Assembly (NCBI RefSeq): GCF_963576675.1
Contig: NC_088918.1
Span: forward strand, 35,249,501 to 35,313,500
Source: Euphorbia lathyris
Lineage: Eukaryota > Streptophyta > Magnoliopsida > Malpighiales > Euphorbiaceae
Length of the DNA: 64,000 nucleotides
Direction: 5' to 3'
This document shows, in pieces, positions 24,956 through 34,596 of the stretch; position 1 is the stretch's first letter, and every line of letters starts with the position of its first letter. The position numbers were made by a program, and so were the translations under genes. The notes below the pieces were generated by a model, which was not told where the DNA came from, did no database searches, and worked only from the letters and a program-made list of their open reading frames with translations.

Positions 24956-26002
24956 ATCTATTTCTTTTATCCTTGATCTTGTAGATTCGTGAACTCTCAT
25001 AGGCACCAAGCCTGAACTCTTCTAAGGAATCCAACTGCAGTAACCGTTTCTCTCCTGCAACTCTTGTATCAAAATTTAGAAAACGTGTAGCCCAATAGGC
25101 TCTATGCTCGAGTTTTACAGGAAGATGGCATGCCTTACCGTAAACTAGCCTGAATGGGGACATGCCAATTGGCGTTTTAAACGCGGTCCTGTATGCCCAT
25201 AAGGCATCATCTAATTTGAGAGACCAATTATTTCTAGATGAATTCACAGTTTTTTCCAGGATGGCTTTAATCTCTCTATTAGAAACTTCAACTTGGCCAC
25301 TAGTCTGGGGGTGATACGGAGTGGCCACTTTATGGGTGACCCCGTATTTATGCAGGACCTGTTTAAAACCTGGTTGCAAAAGTGAGACCCGCCATCGCTA
25401 ATAATGGTGCGGGGGGTGCCAAACCGTGTGAAAATATTCTTTTGCAAGAATCAGATGACAGCCCGTGCATTATTACTAGGCAAGGCTACAGCCTCAACCC
25501 ATTTAGAGACGTAGTCCACGGCTACAAGGATGTACTCGTTATTGAGCGACTTCGGGAAAGGACCCATGAAGTCTATCCCCCAAACATCAAAGATTTCACA
25601 GACTAAAATTGGTTTCATAGGCATGGCATGTCTCTGTGAAATGTTACCAGTTCGTTGACACTTATCACAGTTTTTAACAAAATCAAAAGTGTCATAGAAG
25701 ATGGTGGGCCAATAGAGCCCACTCTAGAGTACCTTAGCTGCAGTTCTATCCGCACCATGGTGGCCGCCTACCTCTTTGGAATGACAAAACGCGAGGACAG
25801 AGGCAATCTCCTCTTCAGGAATGCACCGGCGGATGATGTTGTCGCCACAAACTTTAAATAGGTAAGGATCGTCCAAAAAGTACTGATTTGCGTCGTGTAG
25901 GAATTTTCTTCTCTGCTGGTAGGAGAACTCTGGAGGGATCAATTTTCTTACAAGGAAGTTAGCAAAATCAGCGAACCAAGTGACATGTCTTATTGACAAC
26001 AA
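24954..26002 (-). pseudogene. Athila integrase (truncated, frameshifted)
   Basis: Reading right to left: an HHCC-type zinc domain (CHSKEVGGHH..., then NCDKCQRTG), the core with [10 protein letters not shown] and IISDGGSHF, and after a frameshift near 25375 [17 protein letters not shown] with the catalytic Glu. In-frame stops occur near 25722 and 25445. The C-terminus ends at [11 protein letters not shown], where the copia LTR begins. Integrase would join element cDNA to host DNA; this copy cannot. Confidence 0.85.
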
Positions 26003-26020
26003 GTGTTCATCAGGAAATGT

Positions 26021-26388
26021 CTATTGGATGTCTGCATTCGTTTCGGCATCCACCTCCTCTTGTTCTAATCTGGAGAGATGATCAGCAACCACATTCTCTA
26101 CTCCTTTCTTATCTCGTATCTCCAGATCGAACTCCTGCAGCAACAAGATCCACCTAAGGAGTCTAGGTTTGGCATCCTGTTTAGAAAACAAATACCTCAA
26201 TGCAGCATGGTCAGTGTAAACAATAACTTTTGAAAGCACTAAATATGAACGAAACTTGTCAAGTGCAAAAATCACAGCTAATAGCTCATTTTCTGTGGTA
26301 GTATAATTTACTTGAGCATCATTAAGGGTCTTACTAGCATAAGAAATTGGTTGGCAAATTTTATCCACCTTCTGCCCTAAGCATGCAC
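26021..26388 (-). pseudogene. Athila RNase H domain
   Basis: Motifs [30 protein letters not shown] and VVADHLSRL are those of the Ty3/gypsy RNase H following RT. The frame is linked to RT by a frameshift near 26395; the first catalytic Asp region (CDA) lies in the RT frame. RNase H removes RNA from the RNA:DNA hybrid. Confidence 0.85.
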
Positions 26389-27804
26389 CTACAGCTGTGT
26401 CATGGCATCACACATTAGCTCGAATGGTAAATCCCAATTGGGACTAACCATTATGGGAGCTTTAGTCAATTTATCCTTTAAGGTGTTAAAAGATTCAAGA
26501 CATTCAGTTGTGAAAACAAAATTGGCATCCTTCAACAACAATTGGGTCATAGGCCTGGCAATTTTAGAAAAATCCTTAATGAACCGTCTATAAAAACCAG
26601 CATGGCCTAAAAAACTCCTAACTGCTTTGACACTGGAAGGGGGAGGTAGTTTTTCAATGACCTCAATTTTAGCAGGGTCTACCTCAATACCTTTTCGTGA
26701 TACCTTATGTCCTAAAACTATAAATTCAGTGACCATAAACTGACATTTTTTCCAGTTTAGGACTAAGTCAGTTTCCTCACACCGTTGCAGCATTAATCCC
26801 AAGTTATGCAAACAGCTATCAAAAGTCATCCCAAAAACAGAAAAGTCATCCATAAAGACCTCCATGAACTCTTCTATCATATCAGAAAATATAGATGTCA
26901 TGCACCTCTGAAACGTAGCAGGTGCATTGCATAACCCAAAGGGCATCCGTCTATATGCAAACAACAGAAGAAAAACTTACCCATCCAATGATATTTGCAT
27001 GTAGCCCGAATACCCATCCACACAACAGAAGAAAAACTTACCTGCCATGCGTTCAAGCATCTGATCAATGAACGGAAGAGGAAAATGATCCTTCCTCGTG
27101 GCGTCGTTCAATTTCCTGAAGTCCACGCACATTCGCCACCCGGTAGTGTTCCGCACCAGAATTAAATTCTTCTCGTTCAACGTCACTGTTGTGCCCCTTT
27201 TCTTTGGCACCATATGCACAGGACTCACCCACTGGCTGTCAGAGATCAGATATATCATCCCTGCATCAAGCAGCTTAATCACCTCAGCCTTCACCACCTC
27301 CTTCATTTTTGGGTTGAGCCTTCTCTGTGGTTGAGCAGTCGGCTTCACCTTATCTTCCATATAGATCCGGTGTTCGTAGAGAGATGGGCTGATTCCTTTG
27401 ATGTCAGACATTTTCCATCCAAAGGCTCCCTTGTGCTTCATCAGCACCTCCACCACACAATCTTCCTCAGGCCCTATAAGTTCAGCAGAAATAATTACAG
27501 GTAAGTGTACAGGTGGTGCTAAGAACACGTATTTTAAATGTGTAGGTAAGGGTTTCAAGTCGAGGGTTGGTGGTTCTTCAATTGAGGTCTTAGGCCTTAT
27601 CTTGGTTTCTCTATGCAGGAGTTCGTCGTGTCGGGCCCAATTACATCCCTCTTTACTTTCGACCTCAACGTCTACATCCGACAGCTCCTCCTCTTCTAGT
27701 TCAATATTCAGATTCTTGTCTTCATTTTCTTGAAAAGTACTCTCAACCAAAGAGTCAGTAAGGCTCAGAAAATTACAACACTCATCATCAACAGGAAATT
27801 TCAT
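26389..27804 (-). pseudogene. Athila reverse transcriptase
   Basis: The right part holds VDFRKLNDATRKDHFPLPFI and CVDGYSGYMQISL. The left part holds FAYRRMPFGLCNAPATFQR and the catalytic FMDD (canonical YMDD/FMDD), then LGHKVS and LGHAGFYRRFI. Between them (26960-27000) about a dozen residues normally linking the motifs are missing. In their place is a 20-bp copy of sequence from 27024-27043, followed by a stop, so the enzyme is broken. Confidence 0.88.
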
Positions 27805-27837
27805 AGATTTGAGAATATTGAATTCTACTTCCTCATC

Positions 27838-28278
27838 TTATGATCGGAGAATTAGTTTACCCCCTTCAACATCAATCAGTGTCCGTCCTATCGCGGGGAA
27901 AGGCCTCCCTAATAAGATAGGAACCTGATCATCCTCCTCGATGTCCATTATCACAAAGTCAGCCGGGAAAATGAACTGATCTACCTTGACCAAGAGGTCT
28001 TCCACCACTCCTACCGGGCGTCTTATCGACCTGTCAGCTAGCTGTATTGTGACTGATGTTGGTTTCGGATCTCCCATCCCCAATTTCCTGTAAACAGACA
28101 AAGGCATTAGATTAATGCTTGCGCCTAGATCACATAAAGCACGTTTAAAATGAACTTTGCCTATTGTACAGGGTATGCTAAAACTACCAGGATCCTTAGA
28201 TTTTTTTGGAAGGGGATTTGTGAGCATTGTAGAACATTCCTGGCTTAGCATTACAGTCTCATGATCTCCTAATTTCTT
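27838..28278 (-). pseudogene. Athila aspartic protease
   Basis: The active-site motif ALCDLGASINLMP (DLGAS, frequent in Athila elements in place of DTGAS) is followed by ADRSIRRPVGVVEDLLV and ILLGRPF. The domain would cleave the Gag-Pol polyprotein. It is separated by single stops from gag (TAG, 28279-28281) and from the RT segment (TAA, 27838-27840), so originally all were one ORF. Confidence 0.85.
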
Positions 28279-29705
28279 CTATTTAGAGATCAATTCTTTC
28301 AAAAAAATTCCATACACAGGCATATTCTCAAGAAGTTCAAGGAACGGTAGGTTAATCTCTATTTTCTTAAACACATTAAGCATCTTGGAATAATCCTTAT
28401 CTAACTTAGCTCTCCTAAAAGTAGGATAAGGCAAGGTCACCTGTGTTGGTGGTACAACAGTGTCAGTTATCGAAACTGGATCAGAAACACTTACTTGTGG
28501 ACCAGGTGGGATAGATGAGATATTACCAGGAATGGGGTCTAACCCCTCGTCTTGTTGAGGCACGAAATCTGGTCCGCTTACCTGTGTTCCGCTCCTGAGC
28601 GTGATTGCTCGTGCTTCCTCTTCTACCAATTCACTGACCTGCGTTTGAAGTCTTTGGTAGAATGCTTCATTGTGCGCCAACCTTCCTTCTATGGCACTCA
28701 TTCTCTCTATCAGGACATCTATACTCTTTTCCAATTTGAACTCAGAACCTGAACCTCGGTATCTGTCCTGCTGCCAATTCGCGCTATCTGACCCATTCTG
28801 TTTTAAATATCGGATCTGCTCTAATACCATTGGGCACTCCACACTCTTGTGCCCTCCGCTGCAAACCTCGCAGCTTGCTACTGGTTCTGGTGATCTCAGG
28901 TGACTTCCCAGCAGAGCTAACTTTTTTGTAAGTGCTGCTATCTGAGGACTTGATTTCGAAGATGTTTCATTGAACTCCTCTGCTGTTGAAATTCTCCTCG
29001 GAGCCGGCTTTTCAACTTGCCAACATGCACTCCGTTCAGCTAATTCTTTCACCAGATTGTAAGCCTGTACTGCGGTCTTGTTGAATAAATTTCCTCCCGC
29101 TGCTGTATCTAGAAAGGCGCGGCTAACAGGAGATATCCCTGAATAGAACATATCAACAAGCTGGTACCGCTGGTAACCATGATGGGGGCACCTTCTTAAC
29201 AACCTCTGGAACCTCTCCCAGGCTAGATGCAGGTTCTCACTGTCGGACTGCCTAAACGATGTGATTTCGCTTCTGAATTGTGCAGTCTTTGATGGAGGGA
29301 AGTACTTTGCCAGGAACTTGATACTGTAGTGTCCCAGTCAGTGAGAGAGCCTAGCTCGATGGATTGTAGCCATTCTGCAGCTTCTTCTTTCAAAGAAAAT
29401 CTGAACAGCTTCTGGTAGACTTGTTCAGATGTGACGTCTTCGCACTTGAAGGTGCTGCAATATTCCACGAATTTGTCAAGGTGTGAGTTAGGATCTTCGT
29501 AGTAATCCCTCTTGAACTGTCCCGAGTTCTGAATCATCTGGATCATCGCTGGTCTGATTTCGAATGACTCCTCTGTTATTGCCGGATCGAGGGTGCCAGA
29601 AGTGCTTGTAGGTTGCCTTGCCTTCAACAACTCCATGACCGTCATATCCTCTGCCATGTGTCCTCTTCTAACGTCCTGCAAGAACAATTTCAGCTTAAGA
29701 ATCAA
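28279..29705 (-). pseudogene. Athila gag
   Basis: The N-terminal part (29705 to about 29325) contains the capsid core IRPAMIQMIQNSGQF, DPNSHLDKFVEYC and FRFSLKEEAAEWL. A frameshift near 29325 moves the frame to one holding KYFPPSK and LRRCPHHG. The rest (29202-28279) includes the nucleocapsid knuckle CEVCSGGHKSVEC (C-x2-C-x3-H-x4-C, the Athila spacing) and RAITLRSG before the protease. Gag would form the particle that packages element RNA. Confidence 0.85.
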
Positions 29706-29803
29706 GATTCAACTATGAGTGATCCTCAGAACCTCGGTTAGTGAAATTCCAAACAATTATACAAACTTTTCTCTAAGAGTTAACTAGTTATAAACAAAAA
29801 TAG

Positions 29804-29821
29804 TCCCCGGCAACGGCGCCA
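29804..29821 (-). other. Athila primer-binding site, tRNA-Asp
   Basis: On the minus strand it reads TGGCGCCGTTGCCGGGGA, a perfect match to the tRNA-Asp 3' end complement, six bases inside the 5' LTR. It fixes the orientation of the element. Confidence 0.93.
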
Positions 29822-29827
29822 AAAACT

Positions 29828-31396
29828 TGATGCTCGTAAAATGTATAACAATAAATAGGACAAGTGTATCCTATCGCAGCAAGTAGTATAGTGCTTAAAC
29901 ACAAGATCGAACCACAAAGACTATTTGCCACAACTAATCGGTCTAAGGAAAAGGATGCAATCATTCGGAAAGTTGGATATTGAGGGTAGTTGTTGAAAGA
30001 GATAAATTCCCAAAACAAAAGATTAAAGCAAATGAAGAAGGAGGATTTGATTCTATTGATTAAACAACCTAGGATGTATATCCGAAGGACGATTGACGGT
30101 AATCACCTAGTTAACTGCATAGATATGGTCAATCGCATGCAGCCTATTCACATGCAGTCAGTTGATGTCTTGATTAGGCTAACAACTTAGGGCATGAAAA
30201 CATTAGGTTCTGTGTGATCGAGGCCCAAGCCGTAGCCCAACCACTAAACCGCACTCCTAGTGGTCTCTAGCGAGGTTAGATCATGCTAATTCGGATTAGG
30301 TAGGTCCTTGGTCAGGGTACTACCCATCTATGATCCTATAATTGTCAGATTCTAGACATTAGGTTCAAATCTTTCAGGCTAGTTGATTATCATCGATTAT
30401 CACTCTAGCCATGGTCCTATGCCTGATAAATATAGGACATTAAGCATGCACAATCTAATCAATTGGGATTAATCCATACACTAAATCACTAATCATACAT
30501 TATCAACCAATCAATCTCATCCCTATCCCAGGAGGGATGGGGGTTAGTTCATAATCGAACTCACCAAACAATTTAAACACAATTCATCAACTAAAATCTC
30601 CATTAATTTGAATAAATGAACAGTACGAGACAATCCAAGGAGTTAGGAATATAAAACCCGATTCTGTCTGATTCTGATTACAAATTAGAGAGAACCTCCT
30701 CTTCCCGTCTCCAAGAAACTCAAATCAATTACAATCTAAGCAAATCTAATGGTGAAAACTGATACAAAGAAAGAAAGGAGCAAGGAAAAGTGAAAAGAGA
30801 ACTTGGAGCCCTAACAAAGAAGATGTAATGTTCTATTTATAGTCTAGGCTTTGTTAGGGGTAGTTTTGGCATTTTTCAGGCCAAGATTCGTGCTTTGGAG
30901 GTAAGAAGACGCTGGGAAGTAATTACTTCCCAGCGTCTCGTCTCGTCGAGACAAGAGGTGTCTCGGCGAGACGGGAGGGTGTCTCGACGAGACACTGGGC
31001 GTCTCGTCGAGACACCGCGCGATGGTTCCCTTTGGGAACCATCGGTCCGCCTCGTCTCGTCGAGACAAGCTGTGTCTCGACGAGACGAGGGCCTGTCTCG
31101 ACGAGACAGGCGCTGAGAGGTGGCACTTCCCTCCAGAAGTTGTCTGTTCTGGTCCTTGGGCTTCTAGAGTTTGCTCTATCGACCCTCGAATTGTCCGGAC
31201 ATGCTCCAAATGGCACGAGGATGGTTCGGAAATGCTCGAATAGTCCTAAAAACACCTGAAAATAGAGAAATTGCCATAAATAATGGAAATTACTGATTTT
31301 AACCAAAAGCTAACAAAATGATAACAAAACTGAAGGGAAATAAAGCGAGAATGAACTAAAAAAGGTCTAAAAACCCTATACAAATGGGAGCTATCA
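29828..31396 (-). repeat. Athila 5' LTR (complete)
   Basis: The 1569-bp LTR starts (minus strand) TGATAGCTCCC and ends CGAGCATCA. TATA box is at 30834-30841. A palindrome cluster sits about 65-270 bp upstream (30908-31110). AATAT follows at 31397-31401. It shows what the truncated 3' LTR has lost. Confidence 0.9.
30908..31110. promoter_or_regulatory. Palindrome cluster in Athila U3
   Basis: A perfect 30-bp palindrome (arms GACGCTGGGAAGTAA, 30908-30937) is followed by about seven copies of GTCTCGTCGAGAC or close variants and a GATGGTTCCC/GGGAACCATC hairpin. The 3' LTR copy has lost three central bases of the first palindrome. The block lies directly upstream of the minus-strand TATA box. Confidence 0.65.
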
Positions 31397-31468
31397 AATA
31401 TAAAGAGATAGAGAATGGATACACCGGAGACAGAAAACTATATTGTCCAGCAAATAAATTAATTTCAC

Positions 31469-31580
31469 CTCAAGCATATTTCTTAGAAAAGGTTCTTCAT
31501 TGAAATAATCTCTTCGAACAAAGACAAAGGGTAACTTGTATGCCAAGGCCTCACTAACAGTACCATATCCATTTTCCATT
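31469..31580 (-). pseudogene. L-arabinokinase exon fragment (upstream exon)
   Basis: The minus strand encodes GYGTVSEALAYKLPFVFVRR and DYFNEEPFLRNMLE, a segment highly characteristic of plant L-arabinokinase. It ends in a GAG|GTGAAA donor at 31469. The matching downstream exon is at 12578-12697. The 5' boundary is uncertain; no usual acceptor is obvious, so the exon was probably cut during capture. Confidence 0.85.
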
Positions 31581-31645
31581 TCCAAATTAAGGATCAATAT
31601 CATCTTCTTTTGTCATGAAAATGAAAAGGGTTATAGTTTTTTTAC

Positions 31646-32512
31646 CTTGAATTTCCTGCATAAATTAATGTCACTCCAATTCTTTCATCAACATCAAGGG
31701 CCTTATCTCTATCATTACTCCATAAAAGAGCTGTAGCAGAGGAGGTGAATACTACTTTGTATATTGTATCTGTTTGTCCACATGCTTCTAACACATTATG
31801 TGCTGCTCTTATTTCTACATCTGCCATCATTTCCTGCAATAAAAAATAGCATATCTTCAACAACAAAGAAACTAGTAATTCAATTTCATAGCACAAGAAA
31901 CTAAGAATGAACATACATCATAGGTGGGCTGATCTGATGGAGGTTCAAAGGAATAGAACAAGCCACAACATCCCTTTAATGCATTCATTATGCTTTGGAA
32001 ATCAAATGGGTCTGAATAGAATACTTTTAAATTCTTCCTCTCTTCAAAATAATTCAATTTATCTGTACACACAAATTAACCATCATCTAATTATAATTTC
32101 AAACACAAATTAAACCCTAATTCTTAAATAGGGGAATTGTGTTTCTTATGAAGATTCATGCTTTTTGAATTGGGTATTCTAGGGCAAAGGAAAGAAAAAT
32201 TGAAATGAAAACGGGAAAGGGGAAAGAGAGCATACCATGATTTTGGACATAAGCATGCACGCGACGGCCCTGCTTCGTGAGACTGCTGAGTCGTTGTATT
32301 ACTTGGCTGTTATAAATATGATTCCAAGCCACTGGATCATTAAAAAGGAAATTAGGGACATTGGTTATTGGACCGTCAAAAGGATTAAATGAAGCAGCAG
32401 GATCGTTCGTGGAAGATAAATTAGCAAGAGTAGGATTAGAATCATTCATGATACCGAAATAATCATAGTTATTGGAACTATCATATGGACCTAGAGGATC
32501 GGAGTCCCCCAT
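31646..32512 (-). pseudogene. Captured cinnamoyl-CoA-reductase-like gene (SNL6-like), 3 exons
   Basis: Exon pieces with intact splice sites are 32236-32512 (ending RRVHAYVQNHG|GTATGC), 31917-32062 (NLKVFYSDPFDFQSI, CCGLFYSFEPPSDQPTYD) and 31646-31833 (DVEIRAAHNVLEAC, KVVFTSSATALLW). These match the NAD(P)-binding SDR fold of plant CCR/SNL6-like reductases. A one-base deletion near DERI(N)W shifts the third exon. The first exon's N-terminal 75 or so codons (MGDSDPLGPYDSS...) replace the usual Rossmann start and come from elsewhere, so it is chimeric. Confidence 0.8.
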
Positions 32513-32519
32513 GCTTGAC

Positions 32520-33044
32520 AGAGAAAGAGTTCAAGTTTAGTAGTTTTAGTTTAAATGGACATGAAGGGCTCTCAAGCACCATTACCAGATAAGTCCAGTT
32601 GCTAAATGCGATGTCATTTTTAATTTTTGACTCGGACATTTCATCGAACAGATTGCGGGCAGCATTCTTCGCCCAAAAATCAAACGAAAGAAAAAACTTA
32701 ACAAGAGATATATCAAATCTTACCGCGTTCCAAAGCAAGGAAGGGAAGATTTCTCGATTGCACCATGCCAGGGAGGGTCTGTATAAACATGATCCTATCA
32801 ACAAAACAAGAATTAAGAGACATAGCAATTCAATTAAAATGACAAGCGAAACAGAGTTAAAAATTTTGCGTGTTGCCATGTACAGCGCTGGATAAAATCC
32901 TTGAACTCGATGAGAAGAAGAATGGAGAAGAGAATTAATCCTTGACCTAGTCGGAGGTGGAAAAGGCAGCCATAGAAGGGAGCTGAGTTTCCATCTTGTG
33001 AACAGTAGAGGAGGGAGATGGGAGGCGGCTGCAAATAAGTACAT
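32520..33044 (-). pseudogene. Captured sequence with possible PPR-like piece
   Basis: A minus-strand frame of about 187 codons (33044-32481) includes AARNLFDEMSESKIKND, which looks like a pentatricopeptide-repeat helix, followed by a possible donor (TCTG|GTAATG). The upstream half reads as leader-like sequence (AAASHLPPLLFTRW). Family assignment is weak. Position and strand suit the first exon(s) of the captured chain. Confidence 0.3.
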
Positions 33045-33080
33045 TAACCCTAAAATCCAAATTTTATACTAACACTATTT

Positions 33081-33352
33081 GCATCGCGTTTTATAAACGG
33101 CCGATGCAAATAATGCATTTATTTGCATCGGTACTTCTTAAGGGGCCGATGCAAATAGTTCAATTGCTATTTGCATCGGCCCTTTTAAAAGGACCGATGC
33201 AAATAATACGTTTATTTGCATCAGTCCTTATTAAGGGCTGATGCAAATACTAAATTACATGACATTTGCATCGGTCCCAAATAAAGGGTCGATGCAAATG
33301 AACCTTTTGCATCACGTTTTGTAAGGGCCGATGCAAATGCGTCGATGCAAAT
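33081..33352. repeat. Right CACTA subterminal repeat array
   Basis: About twelve copies of TTTGCATCGG/CCGATGCAAA occur in inverted pairs, mirroring 10700-10932, and end 20 bp before the terminus. Spacer sequences differ from the left array, so only the motif is conserved. Confidence 0.85.
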
Positions 33353-33374
33353 GGTCATTTTTCCACTGGTGAAG

Positions 33375-34596
33375 TCTCATATTTTACAGAGAGTTTCTTA
33401 ACATATATATGAAAATAGTTTATTCTTTATATCTTTCCAAATTCGAACAATATCAAGATGAAAAATATGTTCCAAGATGACTGAAAACAGTACCCTATAT
33501 TTCTGTTTAGGACACTTGATACATATCTTTCCTTTAGACAGCCTAAAACCAATTTAAACAACACCAAAACTCAATCATAACTTATCCATAATAAATCCTA
33601 TCATCATACTTAGGTATTTCAAATTCTCAAACTCATAGAAAAGATACTAAAACATCATACTAACCTTCAATTTGTGTCTATCACCTAGTATGCTTCCTAA
33701 CTTGACTTGTTTGGCTTGAAAATGGAAGAAATTGGAAGATTTTTCTTTGGAGAGGTTTAGGGTATGAAATATGAAGGTTTGCTGAAGATATGGTCGAAAT
33801 TTTGGCTGAGAATGATAAGGAATGAGTCATATGCACCTTTTTGAGAATGATAAGGAATGAGTCATATGCACCTTTTTGCATCAAAGAGGCATACTTTGTC
33901 TTAATTGAGTGACACCTCATGCTTAATGAGGTGCTTACTTACCAAACTTCATTTCCAGCCCTCCATAAGTCTAATGTAATCAATTAAGGTCATATTTATC
34001 TCCAACTTTAATGAACAACTATTGTGTGAAACTTTATATCTATTCGTACCAAAATGCATAAAAAAAATCAATCCATATGAGTTAGATAAACCCAAATTAA
34101 AAAAAAAATCAGTGGACTTCACCAGGTTCTGAATTTGAAAAATTAATATAACTCTAAATAAACCTAAGAATTGAGTTCATATAAAGCCAAAAATCCAAAT
34201 TTTAGTTAGAGTTAACAATCGAAACGATTACACCTAGCAACATATACTAAAAAAGAACGCAAATATACAAAATCTTTATTTTAGTCATTTTGAAAAAAAA
34301 ACAAATAAAAAATAAAACATAGATAATGTAGCGAGGCGTGTGAAACAACAAAATTGAGAACAAAATAACTACTACATTTGAAAAAAAACGAATAATTACC
34401 TTCGGAACATTAACGATTTCCTATAATTGTTGAGACATTTGCTTTTCCCGATTTCAGTTGTCAATGTCTCTTCTATTTCCATCAGATTTCTTCAATTGGA
34501 AATATCAAAGTCTAATTTCTCTCAATTCTTGAAGAAAATGCTATTAATATAGTTTATCAATAGAAACCGCTCCTAAATAAATCTGAATCTCTTAAT
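33375..34596. other. Intergenic; possible LTR relic with 35-bp tandem repeat
   Basis: No gene is seen. A 35-bp unit (GAGAATGATAAGGAATGAGT...) is repeated head to tail at about 33809-33878. The tract is the right-hand continuation of 9883-10678, split by the CACTA insertion. The transcript-leader-like stretch around 33680-33780 fits an LTR U5, but no termini are found. Confidence 0.35.

Larger units (their letters stand above)
12764..31396 (-). mobile_element. Athila-type Ty3/gypsy retrotransposon, nested and interrupted
   Basis: The minus-strand element has its 5' LTR at 29828-31396 and its 3' LTR split into 12764-13510 and 22790-23385. A tRNA-Asp primer site (29804-29821) is followed by gag, protease, RT, RNase H and integrase reading right to left. 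AATAT duplications bound it. The 3' LTR carries a complete nested element (13511-22789). The start of the 3' LTR and the integrase C-terminus are missing, replaced by a truncated copia LTR. Numerous stops and frameshifts show it is dead. Confidence 0.92.
10682..33371 (-). mobile_element. CACTA (En/Spm-like) element carrying gene fragments
   Basis: The left terminus is CACTAGTGGAAAAATG and the right terminus, read inward, is CACCAGTGGAAAAATG (one mismatch). AAG is duplicated at 10679-10681 and 33372-33374, the 3-bp duplication expected of CACTA elements. Subterminal arrays of TTTGCATCGG/CCGATGCAAA lie inside both ends. Removing the 18.6-kb Athila insertion leaves an element of about 4.05 kb with no transposase, so it is non-autonomous. 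Its body is made of host exon fragments that keep splice sites, all on the minus strand, which indicates capture at the DNA level. Confidence 0.92.

Noticed and set aside
11185..33044. A functional fusion gene in the CACTA element
   Set aside because: Splice sites are kept, but stops in the kinase piece, a frameshift in the reductase piece and an 18.6-kb insertion make an intact protein unlikely.
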